NCBI GenBank assembly: GCA_020073305.1
Contig: JAIQFK010000003.1
Location: 62,001-126,000, forward strand
Source: Terriglobia bacterium
GTDB taxonomy: Bacteria; Acidobacteriota; Terriglobia; Bryobacterales; Bryobacteraceae
DNA length: 64,000 bases
Direction: 5' to 3'
Shown here: in pieces, positions 9,865 to 18,830 of the stretch
Numbering within the stretch: the first letter of the stretch is position 1
Layout of the letters: each line of letters opens with the position of its first letter
Notes under the pieces: generated by a model
Databases searched by the model: none
What the model saw: only the letters and a program-made list of their open reading frames with translations
What the model was told of the DNA's origin: nothing
Position numbers and translations under genes: made by a program

Positions 9865-11283
9865 ATGCGCGCATTCTTGGATCGATTCGCCGCGACTGTT
9901 GTGCTGCTGCTAGTGGCCGGCAGCGCGAGGGCTTCCGACCGCTACCCCGTCCGCTGGGAAAAGGTTCACGCGGAAACACTCGAACACTTCACGCACGTAC
10001 TGCGCATCGACACCAGCAATCCCCCGGGCAACGAGAGTCAAGTCGCCGGCTACGTGAAATCGGTGCTCGAACGCGAAGGCATTCCGGCGCAGTTGTTCGC
10101 GCTCGAACCGACGCGCGCGAGTGTGGTGGCGCGCATCAAGGGGAACGGCTCGAAGAAGCCGATTCTGGTGATGGGCCACTCCGACACAGTAGGCGTGCAA
10201 CGGGAGAACTGGTCTGTCGACCCATTCGCGGCCATTCGCAAGAATGGCTTCATCTATGGCCGAGGCGCGCAGGATGATAAGGACAACCTCACCGCGGGCC
10301 TGATGCTGATGCTGTTGTTGAAGCGTTTGAACGTCAAGCTCGATCGCGACGTCATCTTCCTGTCAGAAGCGGGTGAAGAGGGCACCTCGCACGTGGGAAT
10401 CAGCTTCATGGTGGAGAAGCACTGGGACGAAATCGACGCCGAGTATGCGCTGGCCGAAGGCGGCTATGTCGCCGAGCGCAACGGAAAAGTGAGGTTCGTC
10501 GAGATCTCCACTACGGAGAAGGTTCCACGCGGACTGAAGCTGGTGGCTCACGGCCCCGCCGGACACGGCTCACGGCCCCGGCCGGACAATGCCATCATCC
10601 GGCTGGCGGCGGCGGTGGCGAAGTTCGGCTCCTGGCAGCCGCCCATGCGGCTGAATGACACCACGCGCGCCTATTTCGAGCGGCTCGCCGCTATCAGCCC
10701 GCCTGAGGAAGCCTGGCGCTATGCGCACATCACGGAGCGTGACAAGGCCCCGCAGATCGAGCGCTACTTCGCGGAGCACGAGATCGGCCATTATTCGATT
10801 CTGCGCACCACCGTCAGCCCGACAATGATCACGGGCGGCTTTCGCGCGAACGTGATCCCCGCGGACGCGGAGGCGTTTTTGGATGTGCGAGCCCTGCCGG
10901 ATGAGGACATGGACCAGCTCCGTGCCGAAATACGCCGTGTGGTGGCGGATTCGACGATCGACGTGCTGCCGGCCGAGCGAGAAGAGCGGCCCGCAACTCC
11001 GCCGTCGCGCGTGGACACGGAGATGTTTCGCGCTCTCGAGCGCGTTCAGCAGCGCATGTTCCCCGGCGCCATCACCCTGCCCGCCATGCTCACTGGTGCG
11101 ACGGACATGGCGCAGTTGCGGGCCCATGGCATCCAGGCCTATGGGTTCGGTCCGATTGTCGACGAAGCCGACGGCGGTGGCGGTGCCCATGGCGATGACG
11201 AGCGGCTGGCGGTGACTTCGCTCGAAAAACTGGTTGAGTTTCTGTGGTTTTCGGTACTGGAAGTGGCGGCCTCGCCAAACTGA
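9865..11283 (+). CDS. Secreted M20-family zinc peptidase
   Basis: A 472-residue exported metallopeptidase of the M20/M28-like ArgE/CPG2 clan. A signal peptide (FAATVVLLLVAGSARA) precedes the catalytic domain. Metal-binding blocks are visible: MGHSDTVG (His), GRGAQDDKDN (bridging Asp), EAGEEGTS (the Glu-Glu pair, base and ligand) and a C-terminal GGGAHGDDE carrying the last His. The central dimerisation (lid) domain lies between about residues 215 and 340. It removes residues from peptides or acylated amino acids outside the cytoplasm; the substrate is unknown. It ends 53 bases before the CtpA-type gene. Confidence 0.9.
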   Translation: MRAFLDRFAATVVLLLVAGSARASDRYPVRWEKVHAETLEHFTHVLRIDTSNPPGNESQVAGYVKSVLEREGIPAQLFALEPTRASVVARIKGNGSKKPILVMGHSDTVGVQRENWSVDPFAAIRKNGFIYGRGAQDDKDNLTAGLMLMLLLKRLNVKLDRDVIFLSEAGEEGTSHVGISFMVEKHWDEIDAEYALAEGGYVAERNGKVRFVEISTTEKVPRGLKLVAHGPAGHGSRPRPDNAIIRLAAAVAKFGSWQPPMRLNDTTRAYFERLAAISPPEEAWRYAHITERDKAPQIERYFAEHEIGHYSILRTTVSPTMITGGFRANVIPADAEAFLDVRALPDEDMDQLRAEIRRVVADSTIDVLPAEREERPATPPSRVDTEMFRALERVQQRMFPGAITLPAMLTGATDMAQLRAHGIQAYGFGPIVDEADGGGGAHGDDERLAVTSLEKLVEFLWFSVLEVAASPN

Positions 11284-11308
11284 CAGGCGGCAAACCTGGC
11301 GACCACGC

Positions 11309-11314
11309 TATACT
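11309..11314 (+). promoter_or_regulatory. -10-like TATACT before the S41 protease gene
   Basis: TATACT lies 22 bases before the ATG at 11337, with a purine-rich TAAGGA in between. This would give a short leader. No convincing -35 was found. Confidence 0.35.
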
Positions 11315-11336
11315 GGAGCTAAGGACGGTCCACGGA

Positions 11337-12920
11337 ATGGCCCAGAAGAGGCGGTCGGTTCTTTTTTTCTTTTCAACCATCGCAATTTGCGCGGTACTAG
11401 GCGGCCTGTATGGTCCGCGGGTCGAGGTGGCGTCCGCCGCCGACGACGACGGTATCCGCTCTAGTTTCAAGACTTTCACCAAGGCCTATTCGCTGGTGGA
11501 AGAGAACTTCGCCGACCCGGTGAATCCCGATAAGGCTATTTACAAAGGCGCTGTCCCGGGGATGCTGCGGACCCTTGACCCGCACTCTAACTTCTTCGAT
11601 CCGCACGACTTCCAGATTCTTCGCGAGGACCAGAAGGGTCACTACTACGGCGTGGGAATGACGGTGCAGCCGCGCAACGGGAAAACTATCGTGCTGGCCC
11701 CCTTCAACGGCTCACCCGCATACAAAGCCGGCATTCGCCCCGGTGACGTAATCGTTGAGGTGAACGACAAGAAGACCGACAACCTGTCGACTACTGAAGT
11801 CGCCGACATGCTGAAAGGGCCGCGCGGCACCCCAGTGCAGATTGTGGTGACCCGTGAAGGACTAGACAAGCCTCTGACGTTCAACGTGATTCGCGATGAG
11901 ATCTCGCGCAAGAGCGTGAACGATGCCATGTGGGTGAAGCCCGGCATCGCGTATGTGGATGTGGACCAGTTCAACGAGAACACGGGTAAGGAACTTGAAG
12001 ATTCGCTCACAAGGCTCGGCGAGGGAAATATCAAGGGTTTAGTTTTAGATCTGCGGGAAAACCCGGGCGGTTTACTGAACGAAGGCGTGGCGGTTGCGGA
12101 CCACTTCCTGCAGAAAGGCCAGACCATTGTTTCCCATCGGGGCCGTGCATCGGCGGAGAAAACCTACACAGCAAGGCACGGCAATAGCGGGCGCGACTAC
12201 CCCATCGTGGTGCTCGTAAACCGGTATTCGGCTTCGGCTGCGGAGATCGTGGCGGGCGCCCTGCAGGATCATGACCGGGCCTGGGTTCTGGGCGACAACA
12301 CCTTTGGAAAGGGCCTGGTGCAGACGGTGTATCCGCTTTCGGAGAATGCGGGACTCGCCCTCACCACCGCCAAGTACTACACCCCGAGCGGGCGCCTGAT
12401 CCAGCGGGATTACAGCAACGTGTCCTTCTTCGATTATTACTATCGGAAAGATACCGCGACGCGAAACATGCAGGACGTCAAGATGACGGACAGCGGGCGC
12501 ACGGTTTATGGCGGTGGCGGCATTTCCCCCGACGAGCAGTTCGTTCCGAAATTTGATGCGTTCCAAACGGAACTGGTGCGCAAGTACGCGTTCTTCAATT
12601 TCACCAAACACTATTTCGGCAACCGTGAAGCCAAGCTGCCGAAAGGCTGGGTTCCGGACGAAAAGATCCTCACTGAGTTCCACGATTTCTTGCTGGAGCA
12701 AGGCGTCAAGTTCACCGAAGCCGACTTCACGCAGGATCATGATTGGCTCAAGCGGACTTTGCAGCGCGAGATGTATATCACAGCGTTCAGCATCGATGAC
12801 AGCCGGCGTGTGGCCATCGAAACCGACCCCATGGTAGAGAAGGCCATCGACGCAATGCCCAAAGCCAAGGCGCTGGTGGATAACGCTCGGAAAATCGTGG
12901 CCCAGCGCATGGCAAGATAG
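11337..12920 (+). CDS. S41 family C-terminal processing protease (CtpA-like)
   Basis: A 527-residue periplasmic serine protease. An N-terminal anchor or signal (RRSVLFFFSTIAICAVLGGLYG) leads into the N-terminal helical region, then a PDZ domain (GVGMTVQPRNGKTIVLAPF to GDVIVEVND), then the S41 catalytic core with the Ser in YSASAAEIVAGALQD and the Lys in DNTFGKGLVQT, forming the Ser-Lys dyad. Such proteases trim or degrade proteins from their C-terminus. The ATG at 11337 begins the signal peptide, which rules out longer upstream starts. The guaA start follows 5 bases after the stop. Confidence 0.92.
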   Translation: MAQKRRSVLFFFSTIAICAVLGGLYGPRVEVASAADDDGIRSSFKTFTKAYSLVEENFADPVNPDKAIYKGAVPGMLRTLDPHSNFFDPHDFQILREDQKGHYYGVGMTVQPRNGKTIVLAPFNGSPAYKAGIRPGDVIVEVNDKKTDNLSTTEVADMLKGPRGTPVQIVVTREGLDKPLTFNVIRDEISRKSVNDAMWVKPGIAYVDVDQFNENTGKELEDSLTRLGEGNIKGLVLDLRENPGGLLNEGVAVADHFLQKGQTIVSHRGRASAEKTYTARHGNSGRDYPIVVLVNRYSASAAEIVAGALQDHDRAWVLGDNTFGKGLVQTVYPLSENAGLALTTAKYYTPSGRLIQRDYSNVSFFDYYYRKDTATRNMQDVKMTDSGRTVYGGGGISPDEQFVPKFDAFQTELVRKYAFFNFTKHYFGNREAKLPKGWVPDEKILTEFHDFLLEQGVKFTEADFTQDHDWLKRTLQREMYITAFSIDDSRRVAIETDPMVEKAIDAMPKAKALVDNARKIVAQRMAR

Positions 12921-12925
12921 AGTTC

Positions 12926-14725
12926 GTGCTTAACGAAGCGCCGCTCATTCAGATCAAAGTTCCACAAATCACAGTGCTGGATGCGGGCGGGCAGTATTGC
13001 CATCTCATTGCCCGCAAAGTGCGCGATTTGGGCGTGTACGCTGAGGTGCGGCCCAGTGAGACTCCGGCCGCGGACCTGGCCGGGCGCAGAGGCTTGATCA
13101 TCTCAGGCGGTCCGAGCAGCGTGTATGACCGCGGCAGCGCGACGGTGGATCCGGCAATTTTCAGCGCCAGCCATGCGGTGCTGGGCATCTGCTACGGCCA
13201 GCAATTGATGGCGCACCTGCTGGGTGGCGTGGTCCAGAAGGGCGAAAAGGGCGAATACGGCCTGGCCACGCTGGAACTGAACGGCGGGCCGAAAACGGCA
13301 CTCTTCTCCGGGCTTCCGGAACGCCAGCAGGTCTGGATGAGCCATTTCGACGTGGTTGCCGGAGTGCCGCCGGGATTCGCAGCGGTGGGGAAGACATCCA
13401 CGTGCGCGATCGCGGCTATGGCCTCACCGGCGCGTGGGCTCTACGCCGTGCAGTTCCATCCTGAAGTGGTACACACGACCCAAGGCAACCGGATTTTGGC
13501 CAATTTCCTGTTCGACGTCTGTGGATGCGAGAAGGATTGGGACCCGCGGCATCGCGTGCCGCTCATCGAGGACGAAATTCGCCGCACGGTGGGTGACCGC
13601 AACGTCTTTTTCTTCGTCAGCGGCGGGGTTGATTCGACGGTGGCTTTCACGCTCTGTTTGCGCACGCTAGGGCGCGAACGTGTGCGGGGCATCTACGTGG
13701 ACACGGGACTGATGCGCGAGGGCGAGACCGAATTCGTCGGGAAGATGTTCGAGTCTCTGGGAGCCGGAACGGTAACGGTGGAGCACGTGGAACAGCAGTT
13801 CCTGACGCCGCTCGGGACGGTTCGCGATCCGGAACAGAAGCGGCAGATCATCGGCGAAGAGTTCGTACGCGTGCAGGAACGGATCATCGAGTCGCGCCAC
13901 TTGCTGGATGGCCACTGGATTCTGGGGCAGGGCACCATCTATCCGGACACCATCGAATCCGGCGGAACGGAAAAAGCCGCCGTCATCAAGACGCACCACA
14001 ACCGCGTGGCCGGAATCCAGCAACTGATTGCCGCCAAGCGCATTGTCGAGCCTCTACACTCGTTTTACAAGGACGAAGTGCGCGAAATCGGGCGCGAACT
14101 GGGGATTTCCGAAGATGTGCTCGAGCGCCATCCTTTTCCGGGACCCGCCCTGGCGATTCGCTGCTTGTGCGCCGAGCGTGACGAGCCGGTTTCGCGGACG
14201 CCGGAAGGTTTTGTGTTGCCCGTTCGCTCGGTGGGAGTGCAGGGCGACGAGCGCACCTACCGGCCAGTCCTGGCAGTCGATCGTCTTCCTACGGCCGGTA
14301 ACGCACTGCAGAATGAGGCAACGGAACTGATTAACCGCTTGCGCGGCATCAACCGCGTGGTTGCGCTTGTTTCAGCCCATGTGCCGCTGGAACAGATGAG
14401 CGTTTTTTCCAGCACGCTGTCGCCGGAACGACTGACGAGACTGCGGCGGGCCGACTCCATTGTCCGGCGCCGGTCGCACGAAAGTGGATTTGACAAGAAA
14501 GTCTGGCAGTTTCCTGTCGTGCTGATTCCTGTGGGTTCGGCCGCCCGGCCGGATTCCGTCGTGCTGCGTCCGATCGACTCGGTGGACGGCATGACCGCGC
14601 AATCGGTCTCGATGGAAGAGCCGCTGTTGCGGTCTATCGCCGTGGAACTCCTCGAAATCGAAGGCGTCTGCGGCGTGTTTTACGACCTCACCCACAAGCC
14701 CCCGGCCACCATCGAATGGGAGTGA
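12926..14725 (+). CDS. guaA: GMP synthase (glutamine-hydrolysing), long eukaryote-like form
   Basis: This enzyme converts XMP to GMP using glutamine and ATP. The class I amidotransferase domain (to about residue 205) carries C89 in GICYGQQ and H179/E181 in FHPEV. The ATP-pyrophosphatase P-loop is SGGVDST at 233-239. It is 599 residues long, well above the usual bacterial size of about 515-525. The extra length lies in the C-terminal half, where RHPFPGPALAIRCLCAE, LLP-like VLPVRSVGVQGDERTY and the final YDLTHKPPATIEWE follow the eukaryotic enzyme. The usual WMSHGD motif reads WMSHFD. The GTG at 12926 is the only start matching the N-terminus; there is no clear ribosome site, which suggests co-transcription with the upstream protease. 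Confidence 0.92.
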   Translation: MLNEAPLIQIKVPQITVLDAGGQYCHLIARKVRDLGVYAEVRPSETPAADLAGRRGLIISGGPSSVYDRGSATVDPAIFSASHAVLGICYGQQLMAHLLGGVVQKGEKGEYGLATLELNGGPKTALFSGLPERQQVWMSHFDVVAGVPPGFAAVGKTSTCAIAAMASPARGLYAVQFHPEVVHTTQGNRILANFLFDVCGCEKDWDPRHRVPLIEDEIRRTVGDRNVFFFVSGGVDSTVAFTLCLRTLGRERVRGIYVDTGLMREGETEFVGKMFESLGAGTVTVEHVEQQFLTPLGTVRDPEQKRQIIGEEFVRVQERIIESRHLLDGHWILGQGTIYPDTIESGGTEKAAVIKTHHNRVAGIQQLIAAKRIVEPLHSFYKDEVREIGRELGISEDVLERHPFPGPALAIRCLCAERDEPVSRTPEGFVLPVRSVGVQGDERTYRPVLAVDRLPTAGNALQNEATELINRLRGINRVVALVSAHVPLEQMSVFSSTLSPERLTRLRRADSIVRRRSHESGFDKKVWQFPVVLIPVGSAARPDSVVLRPIDSVDGMTAQSVSMEEPLLRSIAVELLEIEGVCGVFYDLTHKPPATIEWE

Positions 14726-14727
14726 AA

Positions 14728-17078
14728 TCACTTCACTGCAATCGTTACGTTGGGCTGGCTGTTCGCCGTGCCGATTTGAATCTGGACGGGCACGTTATTA
14801 CCCGGTATGACTGATTCCGGGATTTTGATGTTCACTTGCAGCGCCCCTGCCACGGCTGCACCCGCAGCGCCGGCATATGCCGGGTTTACCGGGATGTTGC
14901 CGATTTGCGCGGAAACCGGCGCCAGCGGCGTGGGCAGAATCTGATCGGCAATTTTTCCATCGACACCAGGCGGACTGGTTTGCCCTTCGCCGGTGCAGAA
15001 AATCGTAACGATCGATCCGCGCGGAGCCGGATGAGCCACTGAATTGAAGCTGCCGTCCTGGTTAATCACTGCGGCCTGCCCGGCACCCGAGGCACCGGCG
15101 CTGAAGATGGCCGGCCCCACGGCGGAGACCGGAATCTCGACGGCCTCCGAGCGGCTGCCGAGATACTCCACCTGCACGTGTGTTGTCGGTTTGAGGGCCG
15201 AGACATAGGGAACAACCGCGCCCACCTGGTCCGCTCTCGTATAGAGCACCGGCGCGGGCGTGCCGTCGAAGAGAACGCGCGTACCGCCGGCGGATGTTTG
15301 CACCATTCCGGAACTCGACACGGTACCGCCGGCGAGCGTCGCGGGTCCGAGATTCTGGCCAAAGATTGCCACAATCGCGCCGGGAGAGATGGTCGCCGCA
15401 TACGACGCGCCGTTGGTTACGGAGGCGATCACGGGCGGCGGTACGGCCAGCGTCTGCGGATCGGCGGACAGAACCAGCAGCGTGATCGAGTAAGCCGGAA
15501 AAGTCGCGGCGAAACCACTTGCCTGGACCGCCAGATCCGGCCCACGCACGATGGCCTTCAGGTTCGACTTGTTGTATGTCCACACCTGTGCATTGGCCGC
15601 CGGCCTGAAATTGGCCAGCGCGACATGGCTCGTCAAGTCGCCCGTGGTCTTGTTGATGACCATTAGCGTCAGCGCAGAGTCGGAGCGCCGGGCGGCGTAA
15701 ATGGACAACTGATCCTGAGCCGCACTGGTCGCCTCGACGCCGGTCTCGCCGAACGCGCCTCCCATGCCGTCGTAGTTGCGGTACACGCGGAATGCAAATG
15801 CGCCGGGCAGATCGTGGCCAGGTCCACACCTTCCCGCCCGAAGATTCCCAGCACATCCGCCTGAGCGAGGGCGCCGTTCATATCGTCGAGGGCTCCCCAA
15901 TTGTATTCGGTGATGGCCAGCTTCGTTCCCGGGTAGTTGTTATTGGCCCAATCGTGCATGCGCGGAATCAGGCGCACGGATTCCTGAATATCCGTGCTCG
16001 CAAACTGATACGTGGGATCCCAGAGCAGCCGCGTGGATTCGAGCCGCAGTGCCTGCGTGGTTGCATCACCCGCCGGCTGGAACCCGAGGCCGTCCGGCAA
16101 TACGTAAGCGTGCAGATCCAGATAGTCCAGAATACGGATGCCGTGTTGACTCTCGTAATTGCGCATCTGCTGCAGATACCAGTCAAGAAACGCCAGGCCG
16201 CCGTGCGCATTGCGATCCACGGGGTTGTCCCAATATACATAGGGAGCCGTGTTCCAACCTGAAAGCCAGTCGACCGCGGAATAGAAAAAGGAGTCCCAGC
16301 CGCTGAGGACCGGGCCCGAAACCTTTGCTGTCGGGTCGACCGACTTGATCATGGCGGCGTAAGCGAAACCGAGGTCGCGGATTTCATCGTAGCTGGGAGC
16401 GTTCGGATGGACGTCTCGATGAACGAAAAGCCAGATGGTGGGCTCATTATCCAGGGAGTAGATGGCAACACCGCCCCGGTCCGCGCGATCGTAGCGTTTT
16501 ACCAAGTACTCCACCCACTGCCGCATGAAATCCACGCCGGCCGGCGCGGAAGCGTCATTGGGATCGTTGCCGGTAATGTTCGAACCATCCGGCTTCACTC
16601 CGTTGCCGCAATCCGCATTGTACGGATCGGTCTGCTGCTGCGGCCCATACTTAGCGACGCCGAAGCTACAAACCGGGTCGCGCGTTTTGGCGATCCAGCC
16701 GATCATGGGGATGGTTCCGATGGTGCGCGTTCCGGTGGCCCGGCTGAGCTCCATCACCTGGTTGAAAGCTGAACCGTCGGGCAGGATCGGAGCATCGCTC
16801 GAGGCGTGGAAGTCTTCGTAGTACCAGTCGCTGGCCGCGTTGTAGGAGTCGAGCTGCCAGTTGTACCGAGTGGTCAGGTTGCCGCCCCAGCGGCGCACGG
16901 ACAGGCGAAGTTCGCTGGCGAGTCCCTGATCGGAGTAATCGTTGATGCCGTAAATGTCCGGGCTGATGGGATGGTTTTGAGCGGCGGCATCCACCGAAAG
17001 CGCGGGACCGTTGGAAGCCTGCGGGTTCGCCAGCGGCAGGCACAACAATCCAAGAGCGATGAAACGTCCCGTCATCAT
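14728..17078 (-). pseudogene. Secreted GH44-type glycosidase with TIGR03437-like C-terminus, one frameshift
   Basis: A signal peptide (MMTGRFIALGLLCLPLANPQA) precedes a GH44-type TIM barrel: LSVRRWGGNLTTRYNWQ, the acid/base Glu in SLDNEPTIW (about E212) and the nucleophile Glu in AITEYNWG (about E391). Family GH44 cleaves beta-1,4-glucans and xyloglucan. At 15807/15808 the frame breaks. Adding one C on the plus strand there would give ATIWPGAFAFRVYRNYDG and join the second part without a gap. That part holds the beta-sandwich end of the barrel and a C-terminal domain (NGASYAATISPGAIVAIFGQNLG) of the Solibacter TIGR03437 type. It is either a true frameshift or an assembly error. As written the two parts cannot be one protein. 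Confidence 0.82.
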
Positions 17079-17125
17079 GGGGCACAAACATTCTAATCTG
17101 TAACAACCTTGACTCGGGCTCGGGC

Positions 17126-17131
17126 TATAAT
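17126..17131 (+). promoter_or_regulatory. TATAAT hexamer 7 bases before an ATG
   Basis: A perfect TATAAT at 17126-17131 precedes the ATG at 17139 with seven bases between. This places the expected transcript start on or beside the start codon. No good -35 is visible. Confidence 0.55.
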
Positions 17132-17138
17132 GCGCATC

Positions 17139-17882
17139 ATGTTACGTCTTACGCTGGTTGCCTTGATTCTGGCCGCCTCGCAGATGAGCGCGGTCGATGT
17201 CCATCGCGACGCCAAAGCCGACGAAATCGCGCACACCATGATGAACGCCATGGGCGGCGAGAAGGCCTGGTACGGCGCGCATTTCGTGCGTTTCGATTTC
17301 AAAGTCAACGTGGGCGGAAAGATGGTGGAAGACCGCTCCCATCTGTGGGACAAGATGACCGGCCGTTACCGGCTGGAGGACAAAACTAAGGACGGCAAAC
17401 TGCGCGTGGTGCTGTTCAACATCAACGACCGTCACGGCGAGACGTACGTGGATGGCAAGCGCGTGGAAGGGGCCGCAGGCGAGAAGGCGGTGAAAGACGC
17501 GTACGAAGCCTTCATCAACGACATGTACTGGCTGGCCATGCCATGGAAGTGGCTGGACCAGGGAGTGAACCTGAAGTACATGGGTCCGAAAACCCGGGGC
17601 AGCGAGAGTGGCGAGGTCGTGCGGCTCACCTTTGACCACGTGGGCCTCACGCCGGGCGATCGCTACGACGCGTTTGTCTCTTCGCAATCCCACCTGATGA
17701 CCCATTGGGATTTCAAGCTGCAGAGCGGCGACACCGGCGCCTTCGACTGGCAGTACACAGACACCGGCGGGATCAAGCTCGCAAAGAACCATCCCGGCGA
17801 TAAGGTCTCGATCGACATGGGCGACGTGCGGGTGCTGGACAAGGTGGACGATGCGGTATTCAGCGATCCGAAGGTGAAGTAG
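17139..17882 (+). CDS. Exported protein of unknown function
   Basis: A 247-residue protein with a short signal peptide (MLRLTLVALILAASQMSAVD). The mature part starts with a helix, DEIAHTMMNAMGGEKAWYGAHF, then alternating beta strands such as VRFDFKVNVGGKMVE and GRYRLEDKTKDGKLRVV. The pattern recalls LolA/outer-membrane lipoprotein-sorting-like half barrels, but I see no motif that proves this. The ATG at 17139 is used because the signal peptide starts there and TATAAT sits just before it; the frame is open further upstream. It is divergent from the GH44 gene and followed by the endonuclease IV gene. Confidence 0.75.
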   Translation: MLRLTLVALILAASQMSAVDVHRDAKADEIAHTMMNAMGGEKAWYGAHFVRFDFKVNVGGKMVEDRSHLWDKMTGRYRLEDKTKDGKLRVVLFNINDRHGETYVDGKRVEGAAGEKAVKDAYEAFINDMYWLAMPWKWLDQGVNLKYMGPKTRGSESGEVVRLTFDHVGLTPGDRYDAFVSSQSHLMTHWDFKLQSGDTGAFDWQYTDTGGIKLAKNHPGDKVSIDMGDVRVLDKVDDAVFSDPKVK

Positions 17883-17910
17883 GTTTCAGGTGCCAGGTGT
17901 CAGGTGTTAG
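17883..17910. repeat. Degenerate heptamer array (about four TGYCAGG units)
   Basis: Four heptamers, TTTCAGG, TGCCAGG, TGTCAGG and TGTTAGG, lie between the stop at 17882 and the coding part of the endonuclease IV gene. They cover the GTG start at 17904. This is a short tandemly repeated sequence rather than a coding feature. Confidence 0.7.
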
Positions 17911-18830
17911 GTCTGCGGATCGGCATCCACACTTCGATCTCAGGTTCACTCGAGAAGGCGGCGTTGAAGGCGGCTGAACTGGGCGCCAACACGTTTCAGA
18001 TCTTCTCCGCCAGCCCGCGCATGTGGCGGGCGTCCATGCCGGCAAAAGAGGAGATCGCGGCGCTGCGCCGGGTGAGGGACCGGCTGGACCTTCGTCCCCT
18101 GGCCATCCACACGAACTACCTGATTAATCTGGCGTCGCTCGATCCAGTGATTCGCGAGAGGTCCGTCACGGCGTTCCGCGGTGAACTGGAGCGCGCCGAT
18201 GCCATTGGCACCGAGTACCTGGTGACGCATCCCGGCAACTACCGCGGGCAGCCGGTGGAGCAGGGGCTTGCGGCATTTGTGCTGGGACTGGCGGAGGCGG
18301 CGAGCGGACGCATTGCGCCGAACGTGACCGTATTGCTGGAGAACACGGCGGGTAGTGGCGCGCAGATCGGGTGTCGCCTGGAAGAGCTACAGATGATTCG
18401 CGAACTCGCGGCGCGGGAGACCGATCTGAAGGTCGGCTACTGCCTGGACACGTGCCACCTGCTTGCCGCGGGATTCGACGTTGCGAGCGAGGCCGGTTTG
18501 CAGGCGGCGGTGAGCGAGGCCGACAGCATCCTCGGAATCGAAAACGTCAAGGTGATCCATGCCAATGACTCGAAGGGGCCGCTGGGATCGCACATGGACC
18601 GTCATGCCAACATTGGCGAAGGCCACATCGGCAGAGAAGGCTTCCGCCGCATTCTGGCTCACCCGAAACTTCGAACCAAGGCATTCATTCTTGAGACGCC
18701 GAACGAGGAGGAGGGGGACGACCGTCGCAATGTTGAAATGCTGAAGAGCCTGAGTCAGGCGAAAAGGGCGCTCACGCGGAGAGCGAAACCCGGAAGCAGA
18801 TCAGGTGCCTCCAGAACGTCGGTTTCCTGA
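17904..18830 (+). CDS. nfo: Endonuclease IV (apurinic/apyrimidinic endonuclease)
   Basis: A 308-residue AP endonuclease of the xylose-isomerase-like TIM-barrel family, cutting 5' of abasic sites in base excision repair. Zinc-ligand regions are visible: IGIHTSISGSLEKAA, the AIHTNYLINLAS block, LVTHPGNYRG, LLENTAGSG with the metal Glu, YCLDTCHLLAAGFD, VIHANDSKGPLGSHMDRHANIGEGHIG, and the final ILETPNEE. The GTG at 17904 lies inside a heptamer repeat, so the true start may differ by a few codons. Family members are about 280 residues; the last 25-30 are extra and run antisense to the Uma2 gene. Confidence 0.93.
   Translation: MLGLRIGIHTSISGSLEKAALKAAELGANTFQIFSASPRMWRASMPAKEEIAALRRVRDRLDLRPLAIHTNYLINLASLDPVIRERSVTAFRGELERADAIGTEYLVTHPGNYRGQPVEQGLAAFVLGLAEAASGRIAPNVTVLLENTAGSGAQIGCRLEELQMIRELAARETDLKVGYCLDTCHLLAAGFDVASEAGLQAAVSEADSILGIENVKVIHANDSKGPLGSHMDRHANIGEGHIGREGFRRILAHPKLRTKAFILETPNEEEGDDRRNVEMLKSLSQAKRALTRRAKPGSRSGASRTSVS

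Noticed and set aside
14728-15900. The C-terminal half of the GH44 gene as an independent gene
   Set aside because: It has no start signal of its own and continues the barrel exactly where the upstream frame breaks.
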